Shown one piece after another: positions 44,815-57,000 of a stretch of 64,000 bases of DNA. The translations under genes were made by a program, and so were the position numbers. The stretch covers positions 7,501-71,500 of the forward strand of contig JAQGDQ010000869.1 of NCBI GenBank assembly GCA_030141605.1. Direction: 5' to 3'. How positions within the stretch are numbered: position 1 is the stretch's first letter; each line of letters begins with the position of its first letter. The stretch comes from Tubiluchus corallicola. Lineage: Eukaryota > Priapulida > Priapulimorpha > Priapulimorphida > Tubiluchidae. The notes under the pieces are model-generated. The model made no database searches. It saw only the letters and a program-made list of their open reading frames with translations, and was not told the DNA's origin.

Positions 44815-45545
44815 GGGTGAGCATTCTCTAGCAGAAAGCGAATTCGAATCGAATCAAATTCGAGTTGAGCTGGAAAGATTTTCGAACAAGTTTTCGAACC
44901 AGCAGTAAAAGTTAGCGTATGTGTTTGAAGTGCTGAATTATCCATAATCTATAGTTTTAGGTTCGAATCGAATTCGAACTGAAAAAACTCGTTTGAATTC
45001 AAGAATTCGATTAGAATGTTCGAACTTGAACGTTCAATACTCACTGCGAATCAAATTTGAGTTGAGATTGAAAGATTTTCGAACAAGTTTTCGAACCAGC
45101 AGTAAAAGTTAGCGTATGTGTTTGAAGTGCTGAATTATCCAGAATCTATAGTTTTAGGTTTGACTCGAATTCAAACTGAAAAAACTTGTTCAAATTCGAT
45201 TCAAATGTTCGAAGTTCGATACTCACTGCGAATCAAATTCGAGTTGAGATTGAAAGATTTTCGAACCACCAGTAAGAATTAGTCTTGCAAAAGTCATACA
45301 TATTAAAAGACTTTGCATTAAAACTGCCGTAATTCTGCAGTAAAACCACGAATAATTTGTTTAAAAATTGTGCACAGAAATCACAGCTAAATTACGCTAA
45401 TTGCATAATGTCTCAATTATTTTGTTGATAAAGAACGCATGTGATTGAAATGCTGAATTATTCGAACCTATAGTTTTAGGTTCGAATCAAATTCAAACTG
45501 AAAAAACTTGTTCAAATTCGATTCGAACGTTCGATACTCAGCCCC
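44815..45545. mobile_element. Element with GGGTGAGCA-type ends and internal TTCGAA-rich repeats
   Basis: The left tip is gggtgagcattctctagcag, then aaagcgaattcgaatcg. The right tip is cgaacgttcgatactcagcc then cctg. A unit of about 170 bp (gaatcaaattcgagttgaga to ttttaggttcgaa) is repeated roughly three times. Its left end matches one edge of the 64-bp unit at 24583-25656 and its right end matches the other edge, so the two repeats are related. Confidence 0.6.
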
Positions 45546-46288
45546 TGTCCTAAGTCATTATGTCAATGTGAAGTGTTAATAAGTTGTTTCAGTTGTATCA
45601 ACTCTTTAGCTATATGAGTTCTGACTACTAACTTCACCTTGCTGTATCTGGTTAAACTTTCTATATAGTTCATAACTATTATCAACCTTTTGCCATGCTT
45701 ATCGTTATTATCATTATCTAGAATGAGCAAGCGGTGCAAGTTAGTACAACTATAGTAGAATTCTTGTGTCTGCCGGTAATACGTGTGCCAGTTAATATAA
45801 TTGTAACAGTGTGTTACGATACATAGTATATGACGCCATGATCATGTGACTCGACTACAGCGGTTGGATTACAATGATGAAAGCTGATTTACTTTGTAAG
45901 CATTTCTTTAGATTATGTTTGAGCACCATCCATAATTGCAACACAGTGGAATTGATCCAGTTGTAATCAATCGAAACGAGCCTTACGATAGTTTAAATGC
46001 ACTTAAAACTTTGAAATACAGGGATATTGTTGAGTGGGAAATGATCGTAGAATAATATATAATAATGTCGTCAGTTATGAATGAATGTTTAATGTTGATT
46101 GAACCGCTTCTGTAGTGAGTCTAGTCTTTGTAAGGTTGCATTAAGATGTTAAATATTGAGTATATTCAATTATTTATGTGTAGCTATTTGTGTAGCTTAT
46201 TGCCAGCGAAGTTTTTATGTATTTACTATCTAAACCTCACTGTGGAAAATTTTCATTCTGAAGTACATATGACGTCTGAATAGTAAAA

Positions 46289-46640
46289 GAGATTCTGTTA
46301 GAATGAGCACAAATTGTGCGTGTTTGAACAAAAGCTGTGATTCTATTAGAATGAGCACAAATTGTGCGTGTTTGAACAAAAGCTGTGATTCTATTAGAAT
46401 GAGCACAAATTGTGCATGTTTGATCAAAAGCTGTGATTCTATTAGAATGAGCACAAATTGTGCGTGTTTGAACAAAAACTGTGATTCTATTAGTTGATTC
46501 TATTAGTACGAGCACAAATTGTGCGTGTTTAAACAAAAACTGTGATTCTATTAGTACGAGCACAAATTGTGCGTGTTTAAACAAAAACTGTGATTCTATT
46601 AGAATGAGCACAAATTGTGCATGTTTGAACAAAAACTATG
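46289..46640 (+). repeat. 48-bp minisatellite, seven units
   Basis: The unit gaatgagcacaaattgtgcg, then tgtttgaacaaaa(a/g)ctgtga, then ttctatta, repeats every 48 bp at 46301, 46349, 46397 and 46445. It continues with slightly altered units (gtacgagcac) after a partial duplication of gattctattag. Each unit contains the palindrome gcacaaattgtgc. Confidence 0.92.
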
Positions 46641-46659
46641 TCCAGGTGTTGAAAGTGTA

Positions 46660-46955
46660 ACAGCACGTGCACACTAGCAAGCTTTCTCTGCGATAGCAAA
46701 TTCGCAAGTGTGAACCGCTTTGCGAGTTACTTTCGGTAATTTATTGCGAACTCTTCAACAGTTACTGGGTGTTGATTTACTGTCTAGTGTGAACATCTTG
46801 GAGAGTTACTCTCTACACTTCTCCCGGTGAATTGAGAAGTGAGTGTCAGCTCACAGTTACTGACGGAGAGTAACTCACAACAATTTTTTTTGCTCTAGTC
46901 TGAACACGCTTGCAAGTTACTTGACGAGAAAACTCACTAGTTTGAATGTGTCATT
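46660..46955. mobile_element. MITE-like inverted-repeat element
   Basis: The left arm (gcacactagcaagctttctc, then ttcgcaagtgtgaacc) resembles the reverse complement of the right arm (aaactagtgagttttctcgt, then ttgcaagcgtgttcaga). The interior has several gagttact words in both orientations. No coding content. Confidence 0.5.
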
Positions 46956-47224
46956 ATTGACTAAAATTGTCTTTACAAATTCTGTCTTTGAACAATTGTA
47001 TATTATCTTCACTGAACTGCTTTGATAATATCATTTTTGTTGAATTTGTTGAGATTACAATGCACTGCAAAACCGTAAGGGAACGATTATTGTTATTATT
47101 TATGTGATTATTTAATAATATTGTTGTTGTTGATGTAAGTACAGTGCTTGGTGGTTTGCTTTGGTTATTGAACAACTGTGTAATGCAGCACTTTACCTGA
47201 ACATCCATAATTTTAACTACGGTC

Positions 47225-47375
47225 AAGCTTGGGTATTAAAGACACTCACTTATAAGGGACCCCCAACACCAGTCCCGATTTTTCATCGCGTTTTTCCTAA
47301 GTAAAAATCTTGGTATATAAGGTACTCGGATATAAGGGACTTTCGGTTATAAGGGACGATATCTTCAGGGTATTA
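47225..47375 (+). mobile_element. Partial pogo-like MITE (CAGTCAACCTCGG family)
   Basis: It matches the left half of the complete element at 62335-62828: cactcacttataagggac, tatataaggtactcggatat, aagggactttcggttataag and ggacgatatcttcagg. The tip is decayed (caagcttgggtattaaagac) and the right half is absent. Confidence 0.7.
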
Positions 47376-47445
47376 GAAACCCAGGTAATTGTGTGGTATC
47401 ACATGGTGTATGATATCGTACAGAAATTCGTCGTTTTTATCGTTC

Positions 47446-47553
47446 AAGCCTACAGCACCTGGTATTCCTAGGCGGTCACACATCCAAGCACTAACGAGGC
47501 TCTATATTGCTTAACTTCGGTGATGCGACAAGAACCGGTGTTTTCAACGTGAT
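47446..47553 (-). repeat. 5S rRNA-derived fragment
   Basis: Read on the minus strand it runs ttgaaaacaccggttcttgt, then cgaagttaagcaatatagag, cctcgttagtgcttggatgt and gctgtaggctt. It covers the same 5S segment as 10870-10978 without the attached body. Substitutions lie in the internal promoter and the 5S 5' end is missing. Confidence 0.75.
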
Positions 47554-47669
47554 TACGGTGTGCTATAATGTGTCTGATAACAGAGGAAGTCAAAGGTGAG
47601 GCACAAAATAGACTGTTATCATTCAAAGTTTTATTTCGCATAAGGTGTTACACTAAACTGCTGTGCCGT

Positions 47670-48110
47670 ACTGAACTGTACTGCATTGTATTGTATTGTA
47701 CAGTATGGTATTTCATTGTGTCAGTCTATACTGTTGTGTTATGCACTGTACTGTACTGCATTGTATTGTATTGTATTATATTGTATTGTATTGTATTGTA
47801 TTGTATTGTATTGTATTGTCTCGTAGGGCACAGTATGGTATTTCGATGCATCATTCTATACTGTTGTGTCATGCACTGTACTGTACTGCATTGTATTGTA
47901 TAGTATTGCATTGTATTGTATTGCATTGCATTGTATCCTATTGTACAGTATGGTATTTCATTGTATTATTGTATATTGTTGTGTTATGCACTGTACTGTA
48001 TTGTATTGTATTGCATTGCATTGCATTGTATTGTATTGTATTGTATTGCATTGTATTGTAATGCACTGTACTGTAATGTAGTGTATCATCTTGTATTGTA
48101 TTGATTTGTT
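47670..48110 (+). repeat. (ATTGT)n pentanucleotide array with a longer-range period
   Basis: Runs of ATTGT and variants (ACTGT, ATTGC) are broken about every 125 bp by a conserved interruption (cagtatggtatttc, then ctgttgtgt(t/c)atgcactg). Three or four higher-order units result. Frames on both strands (Cys/Tyr/Ile/Val-rich) are artefacts of the repeat. Confidence 0.9.
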
Positions 48111-49408
48111 TTATTCATAATCTTATGATTGCTAAGTATACACAATTTTTAGTTTAAAAGCAAAAATGAACTTTGTGGTTTGCACAGTTTTTTATCAGAT
48201 TTAGAAACTTGCGAAATAAATGGGCTGTTACTCATTTTGATGCGCGGACATTTTTGCATTAAACGAGGTGAAGTTTTGTATTAATTATAATAATAATGCA
48301 TTCAATTTTTGATAATTTAATGAACCTGTTGTGTCATGTGTTAGGGGTAGAACAGTATTGTGTGTGTTCCATCCAGCCAGTCGGTCAAAAACCCCAGCCA
48401 AGCCATGCTGTTCTGCGGTAGCATGTCTTGGTCCCAAAACTAATTTGGGTTGCTGGATGTTTTAGTTATTGATTTTTTGTGCGCAGTGATTTGCAGCTGT
48501 GAAAATTGTCTTTCTGTAGGAGAGATTTTACCAATTGTAGTTAAGTCCCTGGCGAGGGTAGATGATTATGCTACTTCGGGAACATTGTGAGGGTGGTTTT
48601 TAAAACTTTGCACGCATAAATTGCAGTGGGTGGTTTCGAGAAAAGTTGACACCTTGTATGTTCTTATTGTAGTCTTAAGAATATAGTAAATAAACTTATT
48701 TATACGCTGTTTATTATATGTTCTGAGTGAGGTGCAGTATCATTTTACTCATATAAACAATGACGTCTATCTTTTTGTAATTGTTATGAATCATGGCATC
48801 CGTCAGACCATGCTTAAAACGTTGTTGATAGTAATACCTTGTGGAAGTTGGAATTGTACATTGTAGTTAGGTGCTGCCATCTATGTACTAATCTTGTTAC
48901 ATACTACCAGCTGACTTACCTTCAGTATAATTGTATGGTCCAGTGAATACATATGCACTGGTCCTCTCCCTATCTAACATCAATGGTTGTAGTGAAGCCT
49001 GTGCAACTCTGCATAGGTCAAGTTCTACACCTGTATACTGACTGTGAAACAGGTTTCGCTGACTGTTTTTGCTTTCTAGTTTACTCAATGTTCAGTGCAG
49101 CAGTTTTGCTACTCATGTTTTCTGTAGTTCAATAAACACTTTTTCGTTGTGTGCAGTGCTAATATTTATTATAGATAGTTCATATTCATACTTCTCTGTG
49201 CCTAAACTCAGTCATAACAAAGTGACTAGACAACAACTTTCACATACCTATTATCTTTCCTGTTCACTATAGGTAATCTGTTTTACTGCTTGCCCATCAT
49301 CCCTCAAAATCAAATACTGCCTGTGGGAAAAATTAAACCCTTAGATTGTAATTGTACTCCTTTGCTGCGAAAGTGCTTCATTCCTCGAGTCAGCTACCTC
49401 TGCTGTGC
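48111..49408. other. Intergenic, nothing recognised
   Basis: No exon, RNA gene or terminal-repeat pair was identified in this 1.3 kb. Confidence 0.4.
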
Positions 49409-49893
49409 ATTATACAACTGCAAGTAGTGCAATTACACTCTTGCATAGTTTTCTTAACTCGCCCCTAGATGGCAGTCAAGTACGACTGCAAGTAGTGCAA
49501 TTACACACACACTTGCATTGTTTTCTTAACTTGCCCCTAGATGGCAGTCAAGTACAACTGCAAGAAGTGCAATTACACACTTGCATTGTTTTCTTAACTC
49601 GCCCCTAGATGGCAGTCAAGTACAACTGCAAGAAGTGCAATTACACACTTGCATTGTTTTCTTAACTCGCCCCTAGATGGCTGTCAAGTACGACTGCAAG
49701 TAGTGCAATTACACACACACTTGCATTGTTTTCTTAACTCGCCCCTAGATGGCAGTCAAGTACGACTGCAAGTAGTCAATTACTCACTTGCATTGTTTTT
49801 TTAACTCGCCTCTAGATGGCAGTCTAGTACGACTGCAAGTAGTGCAATTACACACTTGCATTATTTTTTAACTCGCCCCTAGATGGCAGTCAA
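49409..49893 (+). repeat. About 70-bp tandem array carrying seven CTCF-like motifs
   Basis: Units of about 66-72 bp contain actgcaagtagtgcaattac, a short (AC)n, ttgcattgttttcttaactc and gcccctagatggcagtcaag. The core CCCCTAGATGGCAG is present at 49462, 49534, 49602, 49742 and 49876. It has one change at 49670 (ggctg) and at 49809 (cctct). All are in the same orientation. The core fits the published CTCF consensus CCASYAGRKGGCRS except for the third base. The array lies between the HTATIP2 and exonuclease genes. Confidence 0.85.
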
Positions 49894-50647
49894 AAAGTTG
49901 CTCAGTCACCGTAGCATTGCCCATTCTAGAAGCTACAGTAGGACAAAGAACATAGCAGCTGCGTGTCACAAGCACCATGACAACCTATTGTTCCAGCTAA
50001 GCTGTGGCTTGCTGTTGTGTGAAATTTTACACAATTTATTTACAAAAATTATTAGCGCACAAAAAGTTTACATCTAGCATTTTCATAAAGAACATATTCT
50101 GGTTGGATATTTCCTTAGCTACTTGAAGATTCTGGCTATTTTTGTTTAACTAGGCAAATAATTTAACTACTTGAGAAAAATCTGCTGGTACCCCATGAAA
50201 AATGCTTCATTTACTCAACAAAACAGCATAAAACAGTTAATAAATTTACTGAAAATGCACAAAACCCAAAAATGATCTTGACACAAAAATGTGATCATTG
50301 CAGAACTTAAGAACCCCTAGAACTCCTCGTAATAAATCCGTTGACAGTTTTTACCTGCATATACTCATTGTAACAAAATTAACGAATGTTGTGTAAAAAG
50401 TGAAATTTCTCAATGGCCATTGCTGGCATAACAATGAAACTCGTAATTGCACCATTTGCAGTCACATGATCAACTTTATTTGTTTCTTTTCCACCTTTAA
50501 TAGGGAAATCTGGCATCTTATGTACTCACGATTATTACATAAGCAATTAAGCATCTGCTTCTGTTCTGAATAGAATAAATTTAGGTTGCATAGCTTCGTC
50601 CAGACAGGTTTGCAGAAAAATTGAACGCAATACCGGTTTCCGAATTG

Positions 50648-50788
50648 CCCGTCACGTCTATTGTAGACATTTGGGCAGGCAGAATTCTAAAATAAAAGAA
50701 ATCTGCCTTCAGACAGGTAAACGCAGCAGTAATCCAGCAAAAAACAATAGACACTGCTATGCCAGTGGCTTGTCAGCACCACTTCTGT
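50648..50788 (+). repeat. Dispersed repeat C, copy 3
   Basis: From gtcacgtctattgtagacat to gtggcttgtcagcaccactt. Nearly identical to 27772-27912. It is flanked by gcaataccggttt on both sides (50629 and 50796), which may be a target duplication of about 13 bp. Confidence 0.75.
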
Positions 50789-51015
50789 TTTAGGCAATAC
50801 CGGTTTGAATATTTGTGATTCAAAACATGAACATGACCGTGTTTTGGTCGAAACATTGCAGAGGAGTTGTTTATGTCTGAGTTAAATGGGTGTTGACTGC
50901 TATTTTCAGTTTAAGATTGCATTTGTCCATCAGCCATCTACTTTCTTTAAATTACAGATTTAGTGTTTCTTCAATTGAAGATTTTCTGTCCACCCCAGAG
51001 TAGTGAGAACAAGAA

Positions 51016-54000
51016 ATGGAAGAGACAAGCAGAAAGAGAAAGCTCCCTGCATGGTTATTAGCAGCCAAGGAGGTAAATTTTCAATTTTTTGCTGGAAGAA
51101 GTCTGGCGCCTCTTCTTACCTGTAACCTTAAAGGAAGACAGGATGATTTTTCATATACTATCCCATTTTCAAGTCGGATAAAAAGTATACATTTTAACAC
51201 GATTAATACTGTAAAAGCGTTTCTGATAATTAAATAATAGATTGAAAACTTAACTAACGGCAGGCGAGCCCAGCTATTGATGACATCACAAACTAACATA
51301 ATTTTCAACAGCAAAAATATTCCATGAGCGTGTTGCACGTGTTTGCGGAAGCGAAAATTGAAGTACAGTGCTACTGTAAGATATTCAGCGTGTTGTACTA
51401 AAACTAGGCAAATTTTAAGATAAAAAGTTCAATTTTCAAATTTACTGCTGTAATCATTTGTCATAAACTAACACATCTGAACTGGAAGGTATGGCAGCCA
51501 TTTTTTATGCAGGCGCTAGTGCCCGTCTAACTAGCAAATGGCGAAATGCATGTAACAGCGAAGAATTAGTGGCGCGAACATGAAATTGTGTTTGTGTGGT
51601 AATAATTCTTTCCTTTCAATGTTTTAAAGAGTAGATTGTTTTGACCTGCAGTTTAAGATTGGATCCGGCCTTGCTTTAAAACCATTCTGTAGATAATTGA
51701 AATCGTCAATGCGGTTTCCATTACAGGAAAAGGAGGATGGAAAACAGCTCAGCCTGCAGCAGGAAGAAGAGAAGAAACTCCCAGAGTTGATCTTTCCCGG
51801 AAAGTTCGAATACGTCCATCAGTCGAGCGAGTGCAACTTCATTTGCTATGAGATTTTGTGGTAAGTGTTCGTGACATAGCAGTCCCTGTTTTCCATGGTA
51901 GAGCTATTGTATTCATTACAAAATCCATTATTAATAGTAATTTATTAGTATTATTATTGCAGAATTGTATTATTGCTTGAAAGTTTGCACACTACTCATT
52001 TAAAGGGGAAGAAAAGGAATCTTAAAGTACAGTGTGTCCCAAAAAACTTACGAAATTAAGAAGTTACGACGAACTGTCTTATACGAAGTTATATTGCTTA
52101 ACATTATGCTTACCCCAGTTTGAAAAACTTGTGATTGGAAAAGAAAATTCTTAGTCATTTGAAATGTTCGCAACATCGGGTTAAATGGCAGTGAATTACC
52201 ATCCCAGTGTGCACCACTGGCTCACCAAAAAACACATTATTGATTTTATTGACAAAATAAAGTACTTTAAACTTTTGCTTTATTGTGTGCTACGAATGCT
52301 CTGATTATTTTTTCCAACAAAATACAATGTGATCTAATGCTATTTCAATTAACTTACCATTAAAATGGTAATTAATGTCATTTAAACTTCAATTTTCAAT
52401 TGTACTAAATGCAGTTACGTCGGAACAATTTAATTAATTGTTCCTTAATTTGTTTTGGGTTTAGCAAACTTTTTGACTATCGATAAAAATTGATTAGCAT
52501 GGTATAGTTTCTTAACTCTACAGCATAACATAGTTAATGTTTGTTTACGACAGGGGTGTGCAAATTATCTGACTAGCCGGGCCACATTAAACATTCCCGC
52601 AATTCCTGTGGGCCACATGCAGTTTGGTCAAGGAGCCAAGTACAGTAGGACCTAATAACGATTTTTTTGCATGTGATTTGCGCACATCATTACTACTGCA
52701 CTACTACACTCAAGAAACTATTTTAGAAGTTATTAAAACTTATATTAAAAACCATATATTTCGTCATGTCCGACAGTGACATTAAGTGACAATGGTCTTG
52801 TAAGGGTTAATGCCATCCGATCTAGAGGAAAAAACTACCCGCACTGTCTTTGCGATATTGGCGCAGACTTCAGCTGGATCGCGTGGGCCGCACAAGATCT
52901 CTCGGCGTGCCGCAAGTGGCCCGCGGGCCGCAGTTTGCACACCCCTGGTTTACGATATTCCTGCAGTGCTGCAGCTGCTGATTAAGTGTGAACTGATAGT
53001 TACAATGTTTTCGTTACACAGGGATCGTCCGGAAGCGAACCCCAGCAAGGTGACTCATGTAGGCCTCGATATCGAATGGGCCGTGACGTACGAAGCCAGC
53101 CGTGAAAGTCCGACGGCCGTCCTTCAGTTGTGCATCGACAGACCTCTTACTTGTTATGTCTTTCACTTGTCGTGTATGAAAGGTGAGCGGATCGTGTGAT
53201 TTGATCATCACATAAATTAAACAATTTTAGCATCGTGATGTGACTTTGTTCTATAAATTTGCTTAACGTATTTTAATTGGTCGACATTTATACTAAATTG
53301 GCCAATCAGAATAAAGAGCAATTTTGTATGACGTGCGTGCTAATGATAGTGGTTGGCGTCCTTCTGTCTCGGAAGACAATGGAGTGTGCGCCAAGAGAGT
53401 CAGTTATTGATCACATTGATGGAGCTGCAGCGTCGACTGTGGCTGAGCAGTGCGATCCTTGAACCACTGGAGTGGCCTCTCCAGGGCGCACGCCTGGGCA
53501 AGGTGTATGGAGATCCTGAGTTGCCCAAACAACAGGAACCTCCTCTCTTCCTCCCTGGTGTAGTCCAAAGGAAAGCGGAGCGATACGTTTGGCACCACGT
53601 TGGCTGCAGGAGCTGCCAGAGTCAGTGAGCATGCTGCACTGATCCGCCTTCGGGGCTCCACTCCTGATTTGGAAGGTTTACTCCTCTACACATGGCCATT
53701 GGGTCGCTTGACCTCCTCCGCCCCCTAGCCGTTGACTGCTTGTGCAGTTCCTCCACCTAGTGTCGCGATACAGTGTGGGCACCCGCAAGCCTACAGCATC
53801 TGGCATTCCTAGGCGGTCACCCATCCAAGTACTAACCAGGCTCTACGTTACTCAACTTCGGTGATCAGACGAGAACCAGTGTTTTCAACGTGATTTGGCT
53901 ATAGTCTTGGTATGATAGTATTGACACTATAACTTGTTTGAAGAATGTACACACATTTTCAATTTAGATTAATTTTAAAATGACTAATTTGCGAATGTGA

Positions 54001-57000
54001 GCTGCTGTGACTTGAAAATTTTTTGCTTTTGTTGCCGAAACATTTTTAAAGTCCTCGTACAACGTTTGCATGTCAACTTTCTTTAGCTGGGAGGTGAGTG
54101 TCTAATTTCACTGTTTAATATTTTCAGGTTTCCCTTCGGAACTAAAAACTTTACTCGAATGTGAAAGAATAATTAAAGTTGGAGTCGGAATTCAGGGGTA
54201 AGCGGGCTTATATCGGCTTAATATCATAAAAATCTGATTATTAGCAGCCACTTTGTGGTGCTAGTGTCCTAAAATTCCTTGACAAAAGTGCAAATTACAA
54301 AGCAAAATTAATCCAAACTTGTGAAGCGTCTAAAGATGTTTCTTTCCAAGATGTTTAGTTTTTCCAAGATGGACAAATTGTTTCGGAAATCCATTTTTTC
54401 TAGAAGGTATTTGTGCTATTTTTGGGAAATTAGGGTGAAGGAGGTTCACAAAAATGCTCATAGTCCTTCCAAGAAACCAAACTGTGTACCTTGTGCTGAA
54501 TGCCTCATGTAGCATCTCTTGCAATCTTATTCTCAAAATCTTAGTTGTATAAGTTTTGAAAAAATGGGCAAGAATGGCAATTTTTAGAGGTTATAGTTCC
54601 TCCCAGAAGTCCCGAATTGAAAAATAAACCTCATATGGGACTGGAGGAGACCGAGATGGTTCGATCGATGTGCCATTTGTGACAAATGATTCAGTAGTTA
54701 TTGCAAAAATGGTGTATTGTACAAATATACATACATCCACAAATAAAATATACCTGGAGCATAAAGTTGCAATTGTGAATGTATTACGTATGTTATACGA
54801 GTGCTCGTGTAAAACAATGCTATCATGTTTTGATTGTCTGCAAGCTGTGCAGTACATTGTACAATCACAATAATATTATTGTCAATGTGTGTATATGTAT
54901 ATATGTGTATGTACACACATTGACAATAGTATTATTGTGATTGTACATTGCACTGCACAGCATTACTAATATATAAATATATATATATATTGGTAATATT
55001 GTTATTATATGTACACACGCATGCATGCAACACACACACACACATATATATTTAGTGAAGCAGCAGACCTACAGCTTATTATGTAAACAAAACATTTCTA
55101 ATAAAGATGATTGATTTTGAGTGAGCTTTTAATTCAGAAATGATTGACTTAATAATTTTCTTTTAATAATGAACATTTAGAGTGAAATTTGAGGACCCTA
55201 ATCTGTCTACACTTGTTTGACTGTTTTGTGATTCATCTCTGGCACAATTTAACACACCTCATTATAACGCTGAACTCGCTGTAACGCCAACTATTTTCTG
55301 GCTACAAAGTGGGCAGTATAAAAAGATTTGACTGAGTGTAGATTGGTGGTATTCGTAACAGTGGATGAAAATTCATGTCATTCATGCTGCAGGTATAAAA
55401 AGATTTGACTGTGTGTGTGTAGATTGGTGGTATTTGTAACAGTGGATGAAAATTCATGTCATTCATGCTGCAGGGATAAAAAGATTTGACTGTGTGTGTG
55501 TAGATTGGTGGTATTTGTAACAGTGGATGAAAATTCATGTCATTCATGCTGCAGGTATAAAAAGATTTGACTGTGTGTGTGTAGATTGGTGGTATTTGTA
55601 ACAGTGGATGAAAATTCATGTCATTCATGCTGCAGGGATAAAAAGATTTGACTGTGTGTGTGTAGATTGGTGGTATTTGTAACAGTGGATGAAAATTCAT
55701 GTCATTCATGCTGCAGGTATAAAAAGATTTGACTGTGTGTGTGTAGATTGGTGGTATTTGTAACAGTGGATGAAAATTCATGTCATTCATGCTGCAGGGA
55801 TAAAAAGATTTGACTGTGTGTGTAGATTGGTGGTATTTGTAACAGTGGATGAAAATTCGTGTCATTCATGCTGCAGGTATAAAAAGATTTGACTGTGTGT
55901 GTAGATTGGTGGTATTTGTAACAGTGGATGAAAATTCATGTGATTTATGCTGCAGGTATAAAAAGATTTGACTGTGTGTGTAGATTGGTGGTATTTGTAA
56001 CAGTGGATGAAAATTCGTGTCATTTATGCTGCAGGTATAAAAAGATTTGACTGTGTGTGTAGATTGGTGGTATTTGTAACAGTGGATGAAAATTCATGTC
56101 ATTTATGCTGCAGGTATAAAAAGATTTGACTGTGTGTGTAGATTGGTGGTATTTGTAACAGTGGATGAAAATTCGTGTCATTCATGCTGCAGGTATAAAA
56201 AGATTTGACTGTGTGTAGATTGGTGGTATTTGTAACAGTGGATGAAAATTCAGGTCATTTATGCTGCAGGGACTTGCAGAAGCTTGAAAGGGATTATGGG
56301 ATATCGTCTACAAGTATAATCGACAAAAGCGTGGTAGATCTAAGCAAGTTTGCCAATTCCATACTCCACTGCTGCGAAACGTGGAGCTTAGATGGACTCT
56401 GCAAACACGTGGTAACAAATATTATCATATATTAGATACAGTTGTTTGCGTTTACGATCCATATTTTCACGGACGTTAGTCACGATGACAAGTTGATTTT
56501 TATTGGAATTAAAAGTTTCCTACATTTTGTTGGCATTGAAAACTTAAATCTGGTTGTAAAATTCTTCCTCCATTTAATAGGTCTATACAAAAGTTACTTT
56601 GGCAGGAGGTCTGTACAAAAGTTACTTTGGCAGGTTACTTTTGCAGGTCCGTTCAAAAGTTACCTTGGCAGAAGGTCTGTACAAAAGTTACTTTGACAGG
56701 TCTGTAGTCTCTGTACAAACGTTACTTTGGCAGGAGGTCTGTACAAAAGTTACCTTGGCTGGAGGTCTGTACAAAAGTTACCTTGGCAGAAGGTCTGTAC
56801 AAAAGTTACTTTGACAGCTGAAAATGCTCTCACATCTTTCCTTGTTCAGATTTGAATAACTCACCTTTAAACTCGAAATTCTTGTGGAACTACATGTATG
56901 ACTAAAGCACCAGAATACAGTAAACGCAATTTAGTCGTGTCCTGATTTATTTACAAATTTGTTTAGATAGTTCTAGGTTAAACTAAACTCTAAAATCCTG

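Noticed and set aside
55302-55865. 187-codon minus-strand frame
   Set aside because: Antisense reading of the 81-bp minisatellite; it stops being open where the unit length changes from 81 bp.
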